Counted from the stretch's first letter, positions 1-6,171 are shown. The stretch: 10,843 bases of DNA from Puniceicoccales bacterium (GCA_031289285.1 JAITPT010000012.1:1-10843), one strand, 5' to 3'. Numbers and translations are program-made. Notes: generated by a model from the letters alone, not told the origin.

Positions 1-115
1 CCCCAGAAAAGCCAACCCTCACACAAAGCCCCGCCGGGGCGAGATTCGCGGTGGCCCCGCCGACCCACTGCCACACTCTTTAGTCTGGTTAATTACTCGG
101 CGAGTGGATGGGGGC

Positions 116-126
116 GGGGGGGGGGG
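116..126. repeat. Homopolymer run of 11 G
   Basis: Eleven consecutive G follow GGGGGC at 110-115. It lies in non-coding DNA beside the TAGTCTGGTTAATTA motif (80-95). The related repeat copy near 9150 lacks a G-run at the matching place. Such a tract can slip in replication and is also prone to sequencing error. Confidence 0.9.
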
Positions 127-169
127 AGCAGGAGAGGGAAGTCGGCATCTGCATCTCAAATGCGCGATA

Positions 170-254
170 AATCATGCACTTACAACGCGGCTAACATTTT
201 GCCCATTTGTCGCGCTCGAATTAAATGGCAGCCATTTTTCTCACTTGACCTCGA
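170..254 (+). repeat. 85-base dispersed repeat, copy 1
   Basis: Matches 9216-9300 at 72 of 85 positions without gaps by hand alignment. A third, partial copy is at 10690-10726 (CGAATTAAAAGGCAGCC and what follows). The motif TAGTCTGGTTAATTA also precedes both full copies, at 80 here and at about 9150. The 62-residue frame through this copy is not supported as a gene: the copies differ at non-silent positions and no protein family is recognisable. Confidence 0.8.
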
Positions 255-347
255 TACGGTTCGCGCAGCTTTCCCTTGCAACGACCACCATGTGCCCTCC
301 ACAAAATTGCAACGGAATACGCACCACCAGCATCTGCTAATCCGATA

Positions 348-445
348 ATCTCACCCCATGCGGGGCTTTATTGCAGGGGCGTGGCAGACCGGAGGTTTCG
401 CTGCGCTACACCTCCGGTTATGCACATCTCGCCCCATGCGGGGCT
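348..445. repeat. Palindromic repeat: paired 20-mers around a hairpin
   Basis: Two direct copies of ATCTCRCCCCATGCGGGGCT (348-367 and 426-445, one mismatch) are each self-complementary around ATG(C). Between them ACCGGAGGT (388-396) and ACCTCCGGT (410-418) form a perfect 9-bp stem with a 13-base loop. A third GC-rich copy in the opposite orientation is at 27-45. The arrangement resembles the dispersed palindromic families common in genomes of the PVC group; that resemblance is from general knowledge, not a database match. It lies just past the stop codon of the exonuclease gene. Confidence 0.7.
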
Positions 446-464
446 GGATGTGTCAGAGCTTCCA

Positions 465-486
465 CTCAAAGTAGCGAGGAACCAAA
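465..486 (-). repeat. 22-base match to the start of the 100-base repeat, inside the xth 3' end
   Basis: Read on the minus strand, the last xth codons and stop, GGTTCCTCGCTACTTTGA plus GTGG, match 9012-9033 at 21 of 22 positions and 10734-10755 at 19 of 22. The similarity stops right after. The repeat therefore appears to supply the last codons and the stop of xth. Confidence 0.7.
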
Positions 487-1293
487 TAAATCGCGCACGA
501 CTTCGATGCTTACAGGGCAGTGGTCGCTGCCGCCGGTGTCGGGGTGAATGGCAGGAGCGTCCCATTTGCCAGCGGCGGCAAGCGAGGCGAGCCAGTAATC
601 AATGCGCCAGCCGACGTTGCGCTCACGCGCCCGCGAACGGTAACTCCACCACGTGTAACGCTGCCGCGCCGCCGGATTTTTCTCGCGAAACGTGTCCGCA
701 AAACCCCGCGCCAACAGCGCAGAAAAACTCGCCCGCTCCTCGTCAGAGAAACCCGCGCTCTTGTGGTTCCGCTCAGGGTTCTCGAGGTCAATCTCGGTGT
801 GCGCGACGTTCAAATCCCCACAAACGAAAACCGGCTTTTTCTCCGCCAACACCACAAGCGCGTCTTGGAAATCGCGCTCCCAGCGCAGGCGATAATCGAG
901 ACGGGCGAGGCCGTCCTTCGAGTTGGGCGAGTAGGTGCAGACGACGTAGCAGCCAGCAAACTCGGCAGTAATCACGCGCCCCTCTTTCGGGTGTCCGCCC
1001 GCCGCCGCAGCCTCCGCGCCCGTCGCGAAATCGGTCGTCACAGCCAGCGGTTTGACACGGCTCAATATGGCGGTGCCGGAGTAGCCCGGACGCTCGGCAG
1101 AATGCCAGAACTGGTGCGGGTAGGGCACGGCGAGGTCGCCACAGGGCGGCATGTTCATTTTGATTTCCTGCAAACAAAGGATGTCGGGCGAGTGCTCGCC
1201 GAGAAAGCTGTCGAAGGTCTTGGCAGCGACGGAACGAAATCCATTCACGTTCCATGAAAAAAGTTTTAGCGGACGGGCGGTGTCTTCTGGCAT
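466..1293 (-). CDS. xth: Exodeoxyribonuclease III (ExoA/APE1-type AP endonuclease)
   Basis: Cuts DNA at abasic sites and trims 3' ends in base excision repair; a Mg-dependent cytoplasmic enzyme of the exonuclease-endonuclease-phosphatase fold. The 275-residue product shows the full family motif series: SWNVNG (Asn15), LQEIK (Glu43), YSPNS (Tyr121), GDLNVAHTEID (Asp160, Asn162), YTWWSYR, NVGWRIDYW (Asp232) and GGSDHCPV (Asp257, His258). The NHKSAGFSDEER segment places it in the ExoA/APE1 branch rather than with E. coli XthA. The ATG at 1293 is chosen because LFSWNVNG normally starts within about ten residues of the N-terminus; the open frame runs further upstream, but as Arg-rich sequence without motifs. 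No Shine-Dalgarno is visible. The gene follows the thioesterase on the same strand with a 74-base gap, so the two may be co-transcribed. The final residues GSSLL and the TGA lie in a sequence shared with a dispersed repeat (see 465-486). Confidence 0.95.
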   Translation of the reverse strand: MPEDTARPLKLFSWNVNGFRSVAAKTFDSFLGEHSPDILCLQEIKMNMPPCGDLAVPYPHQFWHSAERPGYSGTAILSRVKPLAVTTDFATGAEAAAAGGHPKEGRVITAEFAGCYVVCTYSPNSKDGLARLDYRLRWERDFQDALVVLAEKKPVFVCGDLNVAHTEIDLENPERNHKSAGFSDEERASFSALLARGFADTFREKNPAARQRYTWWSYRSRARERNVGWRIDYWLASLAAAGKWDAPAIHPDTGGSDHCPVSIEVVRDLFGSSLL

Positions 1294-1367
1294 GTCGCGC
1301 CGAGCAAACAAAAGAGCACCGCCGCCGCCAATTGTAAAAACGCCGCGACGCCCCGCACGCGCTCGCG

Positions 1368-1925
1368 TCAGCTGCTCAGCGGTCCGAGCGCGAGCGCGAT
1401 TTCTGGCGGGAGTTCGCACAGGCGCAGCTCGCCCGCAAACGGGTCGCCGCCGGCATAGACGACGCGCATCTCGCCGTTGGCGCAAAGCGTCTCGCCGCGC
1501 TCGATGCGGAAGCGCCATTTCAAAACCGACGACGACAGGCGCTCCAAGCGCAGCGACACTGCCACTTCATCAAACGGGCGCACGGGCGAGCGATAGCGAA
1601 TCGAGAAGCCCACCTTCGGCCAGCCCACTAAGCGCCCGTCTTTCACCGCGAGTGTGGCGACGCCGCGCTCGCGCCAAAACGCACACTCGGCCTCTTCGAC
1701 CCAACGTGCGTAGTTTGAAAAATGCACGATGCCCGCTGGGTCGCATTCCACAAACGCGACGCGCCGTGTGTAGGTGAACACAGGCGCGGCAGAGCGGGCA
1801 GGAGCAGCGGCGTTACTGTTGCCACCGTTGCCGCCGTTGTCGGCGTTGTCGTTCTCGACGCCGTTGTCGTTGTCGTCGGCGTAGCCGCTGTCGGCGTAGC
1901 CGCCGCTGTCGTTGTCGTTGCTCAT
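1368..1925 (-). CDS. Acyl-CoA thioesterase, hotdog fold (4HBT/YbgC-like)
   Basis: Predicted to hydrolyse an acyl-CoA thioester in the cytoplasm; the substrate cannot be read from sequence. The domain spans about residues 50-185 of 185. It begins FTYTRRVAFVECDPAGIVHFSNY, which carries the class motif with catalytic Asp62 (CDPAGIVHFSNY), followed by WVEEAE, the strand GFSIRYRSPVRPFDEV and a C-terminal GEMRVVYAG. Family members usually begin near the FTYTRR segment; here about 48 residues precede it, rich in Asn, Asp and Gly with the repeated unit GYADSGYADD. A GTG at Val49 could be an alternative start giving a normal-length protein. ATG at 1925 is preferred as the only ATG close by; the frame upstream of it, back to 2207, is Arg-rich, runs through the stem-loop and resembles no protein. 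It lies between the lipoprotein (196-base gap) and xth (74-base gap) on the same strand. No Shine-Dalgarno is visible. Confidence 0.85.
   Translation of the reverse strand: MSNDNDSGGYADSGYADDNDNGVENDNADNGGNGGNSNAAAPARSAAPVFTYTRRVAFVECDPAGIVHFSNYARWVEEAECAFWRERGVATLAVKDGRLVGWPKVGFSIRYRSPVRPFDEVAVSLRLERLSSSVLKWRFRIERGETLCANGEMRVVYAGGDPFAGELRLCELPPEIALALGPLSS
1810..1922 (-). repeat. Low-complexity GTTGTC/GTCGGCGTA repeats in the thioesterase 5' end
   Basis: Irregular runs of GTTGTC and GTTGCC units, plus a 13-base word TCGGCGTAGCCGC at 1875-1887 and 1890-1902 (period 15), encode the Asn/Asp/Gly/Tyr-rich N-terminal tail. This looks like expanded simple sequence, a candidate site for length variation between strains. 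Confidence 0.75.
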
Positions 1926-2046
1926 TGCGCGGCAGCTTGCGGCGGCGGCGCGGGTTTCCAATTTCAAAAAAAACGCCCGCCCTTCCCTCGTCCCTTCGCT
2001 CGCCGCGCTCCTGTCGCTCGCTCGCGTTTTCGCGTCATCCGTGAAA

Positions 2047-2088
2047 CGAAAGAAACCGCGGACGCTTTCGCGTTCGCGGCTTCTTTCG
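2047..2088 (-). terminator. Long GAAA-capped stem-loop between lipoprotein and thioesterase genes
   Basis: Arms 2047-2060 and 2075-2088 pair over 14 bp with one G-U pair. After an A-C mismatch the stem continues for 4 bp (ACGC/GCGT) closed, on the minus strand, by a GAAA tetraloop. It begins 34 bases past the lipoprotein stop. No clean U-run follows (only TTTC), so it is either a terminator or attenuator without a strong U-tract, an mRNA-stabilising hairpin, or the core of a small RNA. The tetraloop favours function as RNA on the minus strand. Confidence 0.6.
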
Positions 2089-2121
2089 TTGGAACAACCG
2101 TTGTCTCGGCTTAGGCTCCGA

Positions 2122-2274
2122 TTACTTTTTTTCAGCAGGAGTTTCCGGCTTCTTGTCCGTCGGTGCCGCCGGAGCGGTTTTGCCGTCAGGAGCAGGTTTG
2201 GGGGCATCTTTTTTGCAGCCGACGAATGCGACTGAAACAGCGGCCATAAGAACGCAAGCGATGAAGGATTTCAT
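2122..2274 (-). CDS. Small predicted lipoprotein (50 residues)
   Basis: A 50-residue product that starts MKSF, has a hydrophobic stretch (about residues 4-18: IACVLMAAVSVAFV) and a lipobox-like FVGC with Cys20, the expected lipidation site. The remaining 30 residues are Lys-, Pro- and Ala-rich (KKDAPKPAPDGK, ending TPAEKK) with no fold apparent. By analogy with other tiny Lys/Pro-rich lipoproteins it should be exported and membrane-anchored; its role is unknown. The -3 residue is Phe rather than the usual Leu, so lipidation is likely but not certain. The ATG at 2274 gives a textbook signal sequence; the much longer frame upstream of it is the antisense of leuC and is not coding. The leader before the ATG is A/C-rich with no Shine-Dalgarno. 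It is transcribed divergently from leuC. Confidence 0.75.
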   Translation of the reverse strand: MKSFIACVLMAAVSVAFVGCKKDAPKPAPDGKTAPAAPTDKKPETPAEKK

Positions 2275-2346
2275 AGTAGGTGTGTGAGTGTTGTTGAGTT
2301 GTTGAGGTGTGTTGAAAGTGTGCCTTCGTTTGAAAACACGCGGGCG

Positions 2347-2390
2347 GACAATCCGAATTTTTTGCCCCCTGTCAATAAAGTTCTTAAAAA
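2347..2390. promoter_or_regulatory. Candidate divergent promoters, lipoprotein (-) and leuC (+)
   Basis: On the minus strand a perfect TTGACA (2375 down to 2370) is followed after 16-17 bases by a weak -10 (GATTGT or ATTGTC), pointing to the lipoprotein gene. On the plus strand TTGCCC (2362-2367), a 17-base spacer and TAAAAA (2385-2390) is a weak candidate for leuC. The two overlap. Consensus matching only; sigma-factor preferences in this organism are unknown. Confidence 0.3.
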
Positions 2391-2452
2391 ATTTTCGTCG
2401 CCCCGTTGCTTGCGTCGCGACACTCTGCACCGCTCTTCTCAAAAAAAACGAC

Positions 2453-3862
2453 ATGGCAAAAACACTGTTTGAAAAAGTCTGGGACGCCCACGCTGTCCGC
2501 CTCCTGCCCAACGGGCAAACGCAGCTCTTTATCGGCGCGCACCTCATCCACGAGGTCACCAGCCCGCAAGCGTTCGGGATGCTGCGCGACCTCGGTCTCA
2601 AAGTGAAATACCCGCACCGCACGTTCGCCACCGCCGACCACATCGTCCCCACGCAAGACCGCACCGAGCCGTTTGCCGACTCGATGGCGCAAAAAATGCT
2701 CGACGAGCTTCGCAAAAATTGCGCCGAAAACGGCATTCGCTTTTTCGACATCCCGACGGGTTGCCAAGGCATCGTCCACATCGTCGGCCCCGAGCAAGGC
2801 ATCACGCAGCCCGGGAGCACCGTCGCTTGCGGCGACTCGCACACCGCCACCCACGGCGCGTTTGGCGCAATCGCCTTCGGCATCGGCACCAGCCAAGTGC
2901 GCGACATCCTCGCCACGCAAACGATGGCGATGTCGAAACTCAAAGTGCGCCGCATAAACGTCAACGGCAGCCTCGCCGCCGGCGTCTATGCCAAAGATGT
3001 CATCCTCCACATCATCCGCCTGCTCGGCGTCAACGGCGGCCTCGGCTACGCCTACGAATACGGCGGAAGCGTCTTCGACAACTTCTCGTGCGACGAACGC
3101 ATGACCGTTTGCAATATGACCATCGAGGGCGGCGCACGCTGCGGCTACGTCAACCCCGACGAGACAACTTTCGCCTATCTCAAAAACCGCCCCCTCGCTC
3201 CTAAAGGCGCGGATTGGGACGCCGCAGTCGTCCGCTGGCGCGGCTTCGCAAGCGACCCCGACGCGCACTACGACGACGTGGTGGACATCGCCGCCGCGAG
3301 CATCCGACCGACCGTCACTTGGGGCATCAATCCGGGGCAGGCACTTTTCATTGATGAGAAACTTCCCGCGCTGAGCACGTTTTCGGGCGGCGAGCGCGAC
3401 ACCGCAGCCGAGGCTTACCAATACATGAAGCTGCGCGAAGGCGACCCCGTCAAAGGCCTGAAAGTCAATGTCGCCTTTTTGGGTTCCTGCACCAACGGGC
3501 GTTTCAGCGACCTGCACGGCGCGGCGCAACTCGTCAAAGGCAAACACGTCGCGCCGGGCGTCCGCGCCCTCGTCGTGCCCGGCTCGCAGATTGTGCAAGA
3601 GCAATGCGAACGCACGGGCATCGCGCAGATTTTCCGCGACGCCGGATTTGAGTGGCGCGAGGCAGGCTGCTCAATGTGTCTCGCAATGAACGCCGACAAG
3701 CTGCGCGGCGACGAGCTGTGCGCCAGCTCCTCGAACCGTAACTTCAAAGGCCGCCAAGGCTCGCCCACGGGGCGCACCATCCTGATGAGTCCCGCAATGG
3801 TCGCCGCCGCCGCCCTCACCGGCGAAGTCAGCGACGCCAGAGAAATCTTCGGCATAAACTAA
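2453..3862 (+). CDS. leuC: 3-isopropylmalate dehydratase, large subunit
   Basis: Catalyses isomerisation of 2-isopropylmalate to 3-isopropylmalate in leucine synthesis, together with the small subunit LeuD. The product is 469 residues, the usual LeuC length. It starts MAKTLFEKVWDAHAV, has the DSHTATHGAFG segment (about 128-138), and carries the three [4Fe-4S] ligands Cys346 (FLGSCTNGR), Cys406 and Cys409 (AGCSMCLAMN), followed by SSSNRNFKGRQG. The start at 2453 matches the family N-terminus; the open frame upstream is promoter DNA. No Shine-Dalgarno is present (A-run, then CGAC before the ATG). LeuD normally lies directly downstream but does not here; the next gene is glnS after 404 bases. 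The enzyme needs a LeuD encoded elsewhere. No leucine-rich leader peptide precedes it. Confidence 0.97.
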   Translation: MAKTLFEKVWDAHAVRLLPNGQTQLFIGAHLIHEVTSPQAFGMLRDLGLKVKYPHRTFATADHIVPTQDRTEPFADSMAQKMLDELRKNCAENGIRFFDIPTGCQGIVHIVGPEQGITQPGSTVACGDSHTATHGAFGAIAFGIGTSQVRDILATQTMAMSKLKVRRINVNGSLAAGVYAKDVILHIIRLLGVNGGLGYAYEYGGSVFDNFSCDERMTVCNMTIEGGARCGYVNPDETTFAYLKNRPLAPKGADWDAAVVRWRGFASDPDAHYDDVVDIAAASIRPTVTWGINPGQALFIDEKLPALSTFSGGERDTAAEAYQYMKLREGDPVKGLKVNVAFLGSCTNGRFSDLHGAAQLVKGKHVAPGVRALVVPGSQIVQEQCERTGIAQIFRDAGFEWREAGCSMCLAMNADKLRGDELCASSSNRNFKGRQGSPTGRTILMSPAMVAAAALTGEVSDAREIFGIN

Positions 3863-3950
3863 ATTAGGTCGCGCAGTCGCAAAAAACAAAGGCCGGCGGA
3901 GGCGGCGGATGGGCGGACGGCGAAGAGGCGGCGGACGTGTGAAAACGAAA

Positions 3951-3982
3951 TCTCACACGAAGGCACGAAGGCACGAAGAAAA
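3951..3982. repeat. ACGAAGGC tandem, common dispersed type
   Basis: Near-perfect units of ACGAAGGC (ACACGAAGGCACGAAGGCAC and onward) followed by an A-run. One reading frame gives KARRHEE, a peptide that I recall recurring in spurious predictions from many GC-rich bacterial genomes; no search was run. It pairs with the TCTGCG repeat at 4101-4128 as another such motif. Confidence 0.6.
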
Positions 3983-4026
3983 AAATCTGGGGTCTCGCCT
4001 GCATGTTTTGCCGCTCACGCCTCCGC

Positions 4027-4096
4027 CATCCCACTCTCTCTTTGGGCATCCCCGCCTTCGACATCCCACTCCCACCTTTAACATCCCCGCCCTCTT
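4027..4096. repeat. Imperfect 35-base tandem duplication
   Basis: Unit 1 (4027-4061) and unit 2 (4062-4096) agree at 26 of 35 positions with no gaps. Each begins CATCCCACTC and contains CATCCCCGCC at the same offset. Non-coding. Confidence 0.7.
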
Positions 4097-4100
4097 TTTT

Positions 4101-4128
4101 ATCTGCGCTCTCTGCGTTATCTGCGGTT
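4101..4128. repeat. ATCTGCGCTCTCTGCG-type dispersed repeat
   Basis: Three spaced TCTGCG units ending in CTGCGGTT. One frame reads ICALCVICG, and the complement reads as NRR/ITQRAQ-like peptide; both are familiar from spurious frames in many bacteria (from memory, not searched). No gene function is implied. Confidence 0.6.
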
Positions 4129-4266
4129 CCTCTCTCTTGAGTTTTTCAAAACGCCGCCCTTCCAAAAATCTTCGTGCCTGCCGCCCGACATTTTATTTTT
4201 TCGTTTGCCCGCTCCCCGTTCCCACGCATTTTTCCGCGCCTTCCTTCCTTTTTCCTGCGCAACACC

Positions 4267-5979
4267 ATGTCCGAACCCGCACCCGAAACCGCACCCGCAC
4301 CCGACGCCGCCGCGCCCCACCGGCACTTTATCCGCCAAATCATCGCCGACGACCTCGCCAGCGGCAAACACGACGCCATTGTCACGCGCTTCCCGCCCGA
4401 ACCCAACGGCTACCTCCACATCGGCCACGCGAAGTCTATCTGCCTGAACTTTGGTCTCGCCCTCGAAAACGCTGGCAAATGCCACCTGCGCATGGACGAC
4501 ACCAACCCCGCCAAGGAGGACGTCGAATACGTCGAGTCCATCAAAGAAGACATCCGCTGGCTCGGTTTCGATTGGGGCAGCGACTACTACCAAGCCTCCG
4601 ACTACTTCGGGAAAATGCACGACTGCGCCTTGCACCTCATCGCAAAAGGTCTCGCCTACGTCTGCCACCTCACCGCCGAGCAGACCCGCGATTATCGCGG
4701 CACACCCACCGTCCCCTCCACGCCCAGCCCGTGGCGCGAACGCACACCCGCCGAAAATCTCGCCGAGTTTGCGAAAATGCGCGACGGCTCCTACGCCGAC
4801 GGTGCCGCCGTGCTCCGCGCAAAAATTGACCTCGCCTCGCCCAACATGCACATGCGCGACCCCGTGCTCTACCGCATCCGCGAGACGGCGCACCACAACA
4901 CCGGCGACACTTGGCGCATCTACCCGATGTATGATTTCGCGCACCCGCTCGAAGACGCCTTCGAGAAAATCACGCACTCCATCTGCACCCTCGAGTTTGA
5001 GGTGCATCGCCCCTTCTACGACTGGCTCGTGCGCAACCTCGCCGACATCCTCCCCGCGCAGCCGCGCCAAATCGAGTTCGCCCGCCTCAACCTCACCTAC
5101 ACCCTCATGAGCAAGCGCAACCTCCTCGAGCTTGTGAAAAAAAATCTCGTCTCCGGCTGGGACGACCCACGTATGCCGACCATCTGCGGTTTCCGCCGAC
5201 GCGGCTACACTCCCGCCGCCATCCGCAAGTTTTGCGAAACCATAGGCGTCACCAAGTTTAACAGCCTCACCGACGTCGCCCTCCTCGAACACGCAATCCG
5301 CGACGACCTCAACAAAACCTCGCCCCGTGCGATGGCAGTTTTGAACCCCCTGCGCGTCATCATCGAGAACTACCCAGAGGGGCAAGTCGAGTGGCTCGAC
5401 GCCGTGAACAACCCCGAAGACCCCGCCGCCGGAACGCGCAAAGTCCCATTTTCTCGCGAGCTTCTCATCGAGCGCGACGACTTCATGGAAGACGCGCCGA
5501 AGAAGTTTTTCCGGCTCGCCCCCGGGCGCGAAGTCCGGCTCCGCTGGGCGTATTTTATCACCTGCACGGGCGTTGAAAAAGACGCCGCTGGCAACATCAC
5601 TGCCCTGCGTTGCTCCTACGACCCCGCCACCAAAGGCGGCGACGCCCCCGACGGGCGCAAGGTCAAAGGCACGCTCCACTGGGTTTGCGCCGCCAACGCC
5701 GTCCCTCTCGAAGTGCGTCTCTACGACCGCCTGTTTTCCAAGGAAGACCTGAGCGACAACTCCGACGGCAAAGAATGGGGCGACCACCTCAACCCCGATT
5801 CGTTGAAAACCATAACGGGCTACGCCGAACCGGCCTTAGCGGAGTATCCTCCGGGTGCGCGTGTGCAATTTGAACGTGTCGGTTATTTTGTCGCCGACAC
5901 CAAAGACAGCCGCCCGGGTGCTCCCGTTTTCAACCGCACCGTCACCCTAAAAGACTCTTGGGCCAAAGCCGCGAAGTAA
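4267..5979 (+). CDS. glnS: Glutaminyl-tRNA synthetase
   Basis: Charges tRNA-Gln with glutamine in an ATP-dependent cytoplasmic reaction; class I synthetase. The product is 570 residues, close to the usual 550-570. After a Pro/Ala-rich start (1-17) comes HFIRQIIADDL, the HIGH motif in PPEPNGYLHIGHAKS (His51-His54), then LRMDDTNP, the YPMYDFAHPLEDAFEKITHS segment, the KMSKS-like LMSKR (281-284) followed by SGWDDPRMPTICGFRRRGY, and the C-terminal anticodon-binding beta-barrels. These are GlnRS-specific relative to GluRS. The start at 4267 leaves a normal N-terminus; an ATG at 4174 would add Phe/Arg-rich sequence coded by T-rich intergenic DNA. No Shine-Dalgarno. Having GlnRS means this organism need not make Gln-tRNA(Gln) by the GatCAB transamidation route, although it may do both. 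The gene stands alone, followed by a repeat cluster. Confidence 0.97.
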   Translation: MSEPAPETAPAPDAAAPHRHFIRQIIADDLASGKHDAIVTRFPPEPNGYLHIGHAKSICLNFGLALENAGKCHLRMDDTNPAKEDVEYVESIKEDIRWLGFDWGSDYYQASDYFGKMHDCALHLIAKGLAYVCHLTAEQTRDYRGTPTVPSTPSPWRERTPAENLAEFAKMRDGSYADGAAVLRAKIDLASPNMHMRDPVLYRIRETAHHNTGDTWRIYPMYDFAHPLEDAFEKITHSICTLEFEVHRPFYDWLVRNLADILPAQPRQIEFARLNLTYTLMSKRNLLELVKKNLVSGWDDPRMPTICGFRRRGYTPAAIRKFCETIGVTKFNSLTDVALLEHAIRDDLNKTSPRAMAVLNPLRVIIENYPEGQVEWLDAVNNPEDPAAGTRKVPFSRELLIERDDFMEDAPKKFFRLAPGREVRLRWAYFITCTGVEKDAAGNITALRCSYDPATKGGDAPDGRKVKGTLHWVCAANAVPLEVRLYDRLFSKEDLSDNSDGKEWGDHLNPDSLKTITGYAEPALAEYPPGARVQFERVGYFVADTKDSRPGAPVFNRTVTLKDSWAKAAK

Positions 5980-5983
5980 TCCT

Positions 5984-6020
5984 AAAACCACCCGCATTAA
6001 CTGCCGTTTTTAGGTTTAAG
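5984..6020 (+). repeat. Right-end fragment of the 162-base hairpin element
   Basis: This 37-base segment differs at one position from 6365-6401 and from 9479-9515, the right ends of the two complete hairpin elements, including the flanking TTTAAG. The left half of an element is absent here. It starts 5 bases after the glnS stop; its CCTAAAAC (5981-5988) can pair imperfectly with GTTTTTAGG (6006-6014), which could serve as a glnS terminator. Confidence 0.85.
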
Positions 6021-6171
6021 CACTCCATAAAACTGCAAAGCAGCCTGTGCTCGGTTTTATGGAGTGCGGTGGCAGAGGACGCGAAGTGCTAACGTAGCGT
6101 CCGCCGACACCGCTTTCGAGGCGGCAGAAGACACCGACAAGAAACACCGTATCGCAGACTGCTAAGTCTGC
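6020..6171. repeat. Cluster of three stem-loops inserted between element fragments
   Basis: Stem-loop 1: GCACTCCATAAAAC (6020-6033) pairs perfectly with 6054-6067 (14 bp, 20-base loop). Stem-loop 2: GCGGTG (6066-6071) with CACCGC (6108-6113), and inside it GGACGC (6077-6082) with GCGTCC (6097-6102). Stem-loop 3: GCAGACT (6154-6160) with AGTCTGC (6165-6171). No open frame here looks like a protein. The block lies between two direct copies of CTGCCGTTTTTAGGTTTAA (6001-6019, 6215-6233), so it may be a separate repeat unit. Confidence 0.7.

Larger units (their letters stand above)
1..465. other. Gene-free, repeat-filled region downstream of xth
   Basis: I see no credible gene here; the open frames have no recognisable protein features. 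The stretch holds a G-run (116-126), one copy of an 85-base dispersed repeat (170-254), and a set of short GC-rich palindromes of the type AGCCCC...GGGGCGAGAT at 27-45 (one orientation) and at 348-367 and 426-445 (opposite orientation). A hairpin at 388-418 lies between the last two. The exonuclease gene ends at its right edge, so the 348-445 palindromes would be in the 3' untranslated part of that transcript. Confidence 0.75.
3863..4266. other. 404-base intergenic region with low-complexity and dispersed repeats
   Basis: No gene is supported. From left to right: GGCGGCGGA-type low complexity (about 3894-3935); a small inverted repeat GTGTGA/TCACAC (3937-3942, 3953-3958); the CACGAAGG tandem (3951-3982); a 35-base tandem duplication (4027-4096); a TCTGCG-type repeat (4101-4128); then T-rich DNA up to glnS. 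The glnS promoter should be in the last part, but I cannot point to convincing -35/-10 boxes. Confidence 0.7.

Noticed and set aside
160..348. 62-codon frame in the first 85-base repeat
   Set aside because: Its counterpart frame in copy 2 lacks the same start and diverges; no family resemblance.
27..445. CRISPR-like repeats (20-mers)
   Set aside because: Only two direct copies with uneven spacing and one in reverse; the spacer contains a hairpin; no cas genes.
276..1257. Long plus-strand frames across xth
   Set aside because: Arg/Ala/Pro-rich frames antisense to the exonuclease; no recognisable protein.
2284..2310. Possible leucine attenuator leader peptide before leuC (TTG TTG codons)
   Set aside because: Only scattered Leu codons, no run and no terminator/antiterminator pair before leuC; the sequence is the A/C-rich leader of the divergent lipoprotein gene.
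2384..3604. 406-codon minus-strand open frame opposite leuC
   Set aside because: Antisense of leuC, with no domain features; the lipoprotein only shares its end with another antisense frame.
4117..5787. 556-codon minus-strand open frame opposite glnS
   Set aside because: It is the complement of a clear GlnRS gene; Val/Gly/Ala-rich composition typical of antisense frames in GC-rich DNA and no motifs.
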